Shown piece after piece: positions 61,045 to 64,000 of a stretch of 64,000 nt of DNA. The position numbers and the translations under genes are program-made. Positions within the stretch are counted from its first letter, which is position 1. Every line of letters starts with the position of its first letter. The DNA lies in NCBI RefSeq assembly GCF_963583255.1, contig NC_084814.1:24347315-24411314 (forward strand). The letters are read 5' to 3'. The stretch is from Pyrus communis. Taxonomy: Eukaryota; Streptophyta; Magnoliopsida; Rosales; Rosaceae. Below the pieces are notes generated by a model. The model saw nothing but the letters and a program-made list of their open reading frames with translations, had not been told where the DNA came from and searched no databases.

Positions 61045-64000
61045 ATGGATGCCAATTTTGAGGACCACAGCAAGCTTCCCGAGCTCAAGCTAGGTAAAGC
61101 TTCGCAGAAACCCTAGCTTTGCATTTTTCACTAATTATTTCAGTTATTTTTTTTTGTATATATATACACACACACACATATATTCGTTACAATTCATTTG
61201 TATGTATATGTTTCTGTATTTATATAGTTTTTGCAATTTGTTTAGATGCAAAGCAATCTCAAGGGTTTCTCTCATTCTTCAAAACCCTCCCCAATGTGAG
61301 TATTCAAAACCCTAGCTGTCTGTTTAATTTCTTGAAATTAAAAGTGATAAAAATCATGTTTTGTTTCTATTTTTGTATTTGTTTATTTATTTATTTGAAT
61401 GAGTTTGGCTTGAGGTTGAAATAGACTTAAAAATTTAGATTTGATTTCGTTTCATTGCATTTACTTTCCGGTTGACTATTTGGGTTTTGTTCTGTTTATA
61501 TTTTTGCAGGATTCAAGAGCTATTCGATTGTTTGATCGTCGGGTCAGTTTGTATTCTAGCTTTCTTTTGTGCATTCCCTTATTTTATTATCCCCTTTTCC
61601 TCCTCTATTATCTCTATTGGATTCTCGTTATTCTTATTGTAACTGCATTTTGACCAGTTCATGTGACTTGTTATCTCAGGACTACTATACTGCTCATGGT
61701 GAAAATGCCACTCTCATCGCAAAGACCTACTACCGTACCACCACTGCTTTACGGCAGTTGGGTAGCGGATCTAATGGCCTATCCAGTGTGAGTGTTAGTA
61801 AAAATATGTTTGAGACAATTACACGTGATATACTACTGGAAAGAACAGACCACACTCTTGAGATTTACGAGGGTAGTGGCTCAAGTTGGAGGCTGGTGAA
61901 AAGTGGAACGCCTGGAAACCTTGGCAGTTTTGAAGATGTTTTGTTTGCCAACAATGAGATGCAGGATACCCCAGTGGTTGTTGCGCTATTACCTAACTTT
62001 CGGGAAAATGGTTGCACAGTTGGGTTAGGATATGTTGATCTAACTAAACGAGTACTTGGATTAGCTGAATTTATTGATGATAGTCACTTTACAAATGTGG
62101 AATCGGCTTTAGTTGCACTTGGTTGCAAGGAATGCCTTCTGCCTCTAGAGAGTGGCAAAACTAGCGAAAGTAGAACATTGCATGATGCACTGGGTAGATG
62201 TGGTGTGATGTTAACTGAGAGGAAGAAGACTGAATTTAAGATGAGGGATTTGGTTCAGGATCTTAGTCGGCTTGTCAAAGGCTCCATTGAACCAGTTCGA
62301 GATTTTGTGTCAGGGTTTGAGTTTGCACCTGGTGCATTAGGGGCATTGCTCTCTTATGCAGAATTACTTGCTGATGAGAGCAATTATGGAAATTATAGCA
62401 TTCAAAGATATAATCTTGATAGCTATATGAGGTTAGATTCTGCTGCTATGAGGGCACTTAATGTCCTGGAAAGCAAAACCGATGCAAACAAAAATTTCAG
62501 TTTGTTTGGTCTTATGAATAGGACTTGTACTGCTGGAATGGGTAAAAGATTACTGCACATGTGGCTAAAACAGCCTTTATTGGATGTAAATGAAATCAAC
62601 TCGAGGCTAGATTTGGTACAAGCATTTGTGGAGGATCCTGCACTTCGCCAAGATTTGAGGCAGCATCTGAAAAGAATTTCAGACATCGAGCGGCTGATGC
62701 ACAATCTTGAGAAGAAAAGAGCTGGTTTGCAGCATATTGTGAAACTTTATCAGGTACAATCTATGTCTTATAAGGTTATCTACCGTGTTGAGGTTCTGTT
62801 GGTATGATCATATATGAATATTTGTAAAACAAAATGTTAGTATAATGTACTTATCTTATAGGTGTACCTATGCATTTAAGCTGACTCATTTTTCCTTTTC
62901 AAGTGCAGTCATGTATAAGACTTCCCTACATTAAGAGTGCCCTAGAACGCTATGATGGACAGTTCTCTTCACTGACCAAGGAAAGGTATTGGGAACCCCT
63001 TGAGTTATGGACTGATGATCGCCACTTAAATAAGTTCATTGCTCTGGTGGAAGCTGCTGTTGACCTTGATCAACTTGAGAATGGAGAGTACATGATATCA
63101 TCTAGTTATGACCCAGCACTGTCTGCACTGAAGGAAGAGCAAGAGTCGTTGGAGCACCAAATACAGAATTTGCACAAACAAACTGCCAATGATCTCGATC
63201 TCGCCTTAGATAAGGCTTTAAAATTAGATAAAGGTACACAATTTGGGCATGTTTTCAGAATCACAAAGAAGGAAGAGCCAAAAATACGGAAGAAGCTCAC
63301 AACACAATTCATTGTCCTGGAAACCCGAAAGGATGGAGTGAAATTTACCAACACAAAGCTTAAAAAGTTAGGGGATCAGTATCAAAGAATAGTTGAAGAG
63401 TATAAGAGTTGTCAGAAAGAGCTTGTTAACCGAGTTGTTCAAACTACAACAACTTTCTCTGAGGTAGTATACTTTGCTGTGTTTTGTGCTTGATCCTATT
63501 TCTTGTTCTGGATTAAAGGATTTTTCATCACCAGGTGTTCTGGTCTGTAGCTGGGTTGCTCTCTGAATTGGATGTCTTACTTAGTTTTGCTGATTTGGCT
63601 TCTAGTTGTCCTACTTCTTACACTAGGCCAGTCATCACGCCACCGGTAATCAGAGACCTTTTGTTTTCTTTCTATTTCTTACGGAATAACAATAATGTTT
63701 TTTTAGTCCTTGTTATTACATTGTATATTTTGATAATAATTATTGTGCTATTGGCTATAATAGGATGAAGGGGATATTATATTAGAAGGCAGTAGACATC
63801 CCTGTGTGGAGGCTCAGGACTGGGTGAATTTTATACCCAACGATTGTAAACTTGTGAGTATTTGTGAACCCAGGAAAAACAAATTAAAAAGAACAAGATA
63901 TTGGTGAATTTATAAGTTGGATGGGTTCTTATGTGCTTGTTACTATTTCTGCTGATTAGGTGAGAGGAAAGAGTTGGTTCCAAATCATCACAGGTCCCAA
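61045..64000 (+). CDS. MSH2: DNA mismatch repair protein MSH2 (3' end cut by window)
   Basis: MutS homologue that pairs with MSH3, MSH6 or MSH7 to recognise mismatches. Exons: 61045-61093, 61246-61295, 61510-61542, 61680-62753, 62909-63463, 63535-63645, 63764-63853 and 63960 to beyond the window, all GT-AG and in frame for 667 codons. The start MDANFEDHSKLPELKLDAKQ and DYYTAHGENATLIAKTYY match the plant MSH2 N terminus. Residues 45-402 sit in one large exon (mismatch-binding, connector and lever domains, with FSLFGLMNRTCTAGMGKRLL). Exon 5 carries the clamp region. The last bases encode FQIITGPN, the start of the Walker A GPNMGGKS, so the ATPase domain lies outside. The longer upstream frame from 60739 is promoter DNA; the ATG at 61045 fits the family. 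Confidence 0.96.

Noticed and set aside
61569..61679. Frame extension before MSH2 exon 4
   Set aside because: It is intron sequence. The acceptor at 61671-61679 and the match to DYYTAHGEN fix the exon start at 61680.

Overview
The window is plant nuclear DNA from a eudicot. The genes are split by many GT-AG introns, the intergenic DNA is AT-rich and full of small transposon relics, and every recognisable protein is a plant family member. Several small repeat families look like ones I remember from Rosaceae (apple, pear, peach relatives), so Rosaceae is my best guess. That rests on memory and was not checked by any search.

Layout. (1) 628-1542 (+): last exon of a CHUP1-like coiled-coil protein that starts outside the window. 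(2) 3318-3830 (+): an intronless oleosin with a G-box and an RY element upstream. (3) 6751-7248 (-): a small basic plant protein of unknown function. (4) 14649-15014 (-): a CLE peptide precursor ending in RLVPTGPNPLHH. (5) 17914-22711 (-): TFIIE alpha subunit, 10 exons, 470 aa. (6) 24032-36017 (+): TAF2, a TFIID subunit, 25 exons, 1450 aa, with a tRNA-Phe-like sequence in intron 4. (7) 36018-51919: about 16 kb without a convincing gene, holding two Helitron-like elements and several MITEs. (8) 51920-54030 (-): a TCP transcription factor of the CYC/TB1 (BRANCHED1-like) clade; its last exon has to be joined across an intron. (9) 54031-61044: repeats and one promoter-like TATA/CT leader without a recognisable ORF. 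(10) 61045-64000 (+): MSH2, cut off by the window edge just inside its Walker A motif.

How the genes relate. The only striking functional neighbourhood is the head-to-head pair TFIIE alpha and TAF2. Both products act in the RNA polymerase II pre-initiation complex, and their start codons lie about 1.3 kb apart. The other genes (oil-body protein, peptide signal, branching regulator, mismatch repair) show no obvious link. I joined the exon models of TFIIE alpha, TAF2, TCP and MSH2 by hand from splice sites and reading phase; all four stay in frame throughout.

Mobile DNA. I could delimit a small TRIM-type LTR element, two Mutator-like MITEs with perfect 9-bp target duplications, an 8-bp-TSD MITE in a TAF2 intron, a Harbinger-like MITE, two non-autonomous Helitrons in opposite orientation, several foldback elements and several tRNA-derived SINE-like sequences. 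I found no convincing new biological system. The items most worth checking are the TFIIE alpha/TAF2 divergent pair, the duplicated and frame-shifted C-terminal tail after the TFIIE alpha stop codon, the decapeptide repeats in TAF2, and the intronic tRNA.
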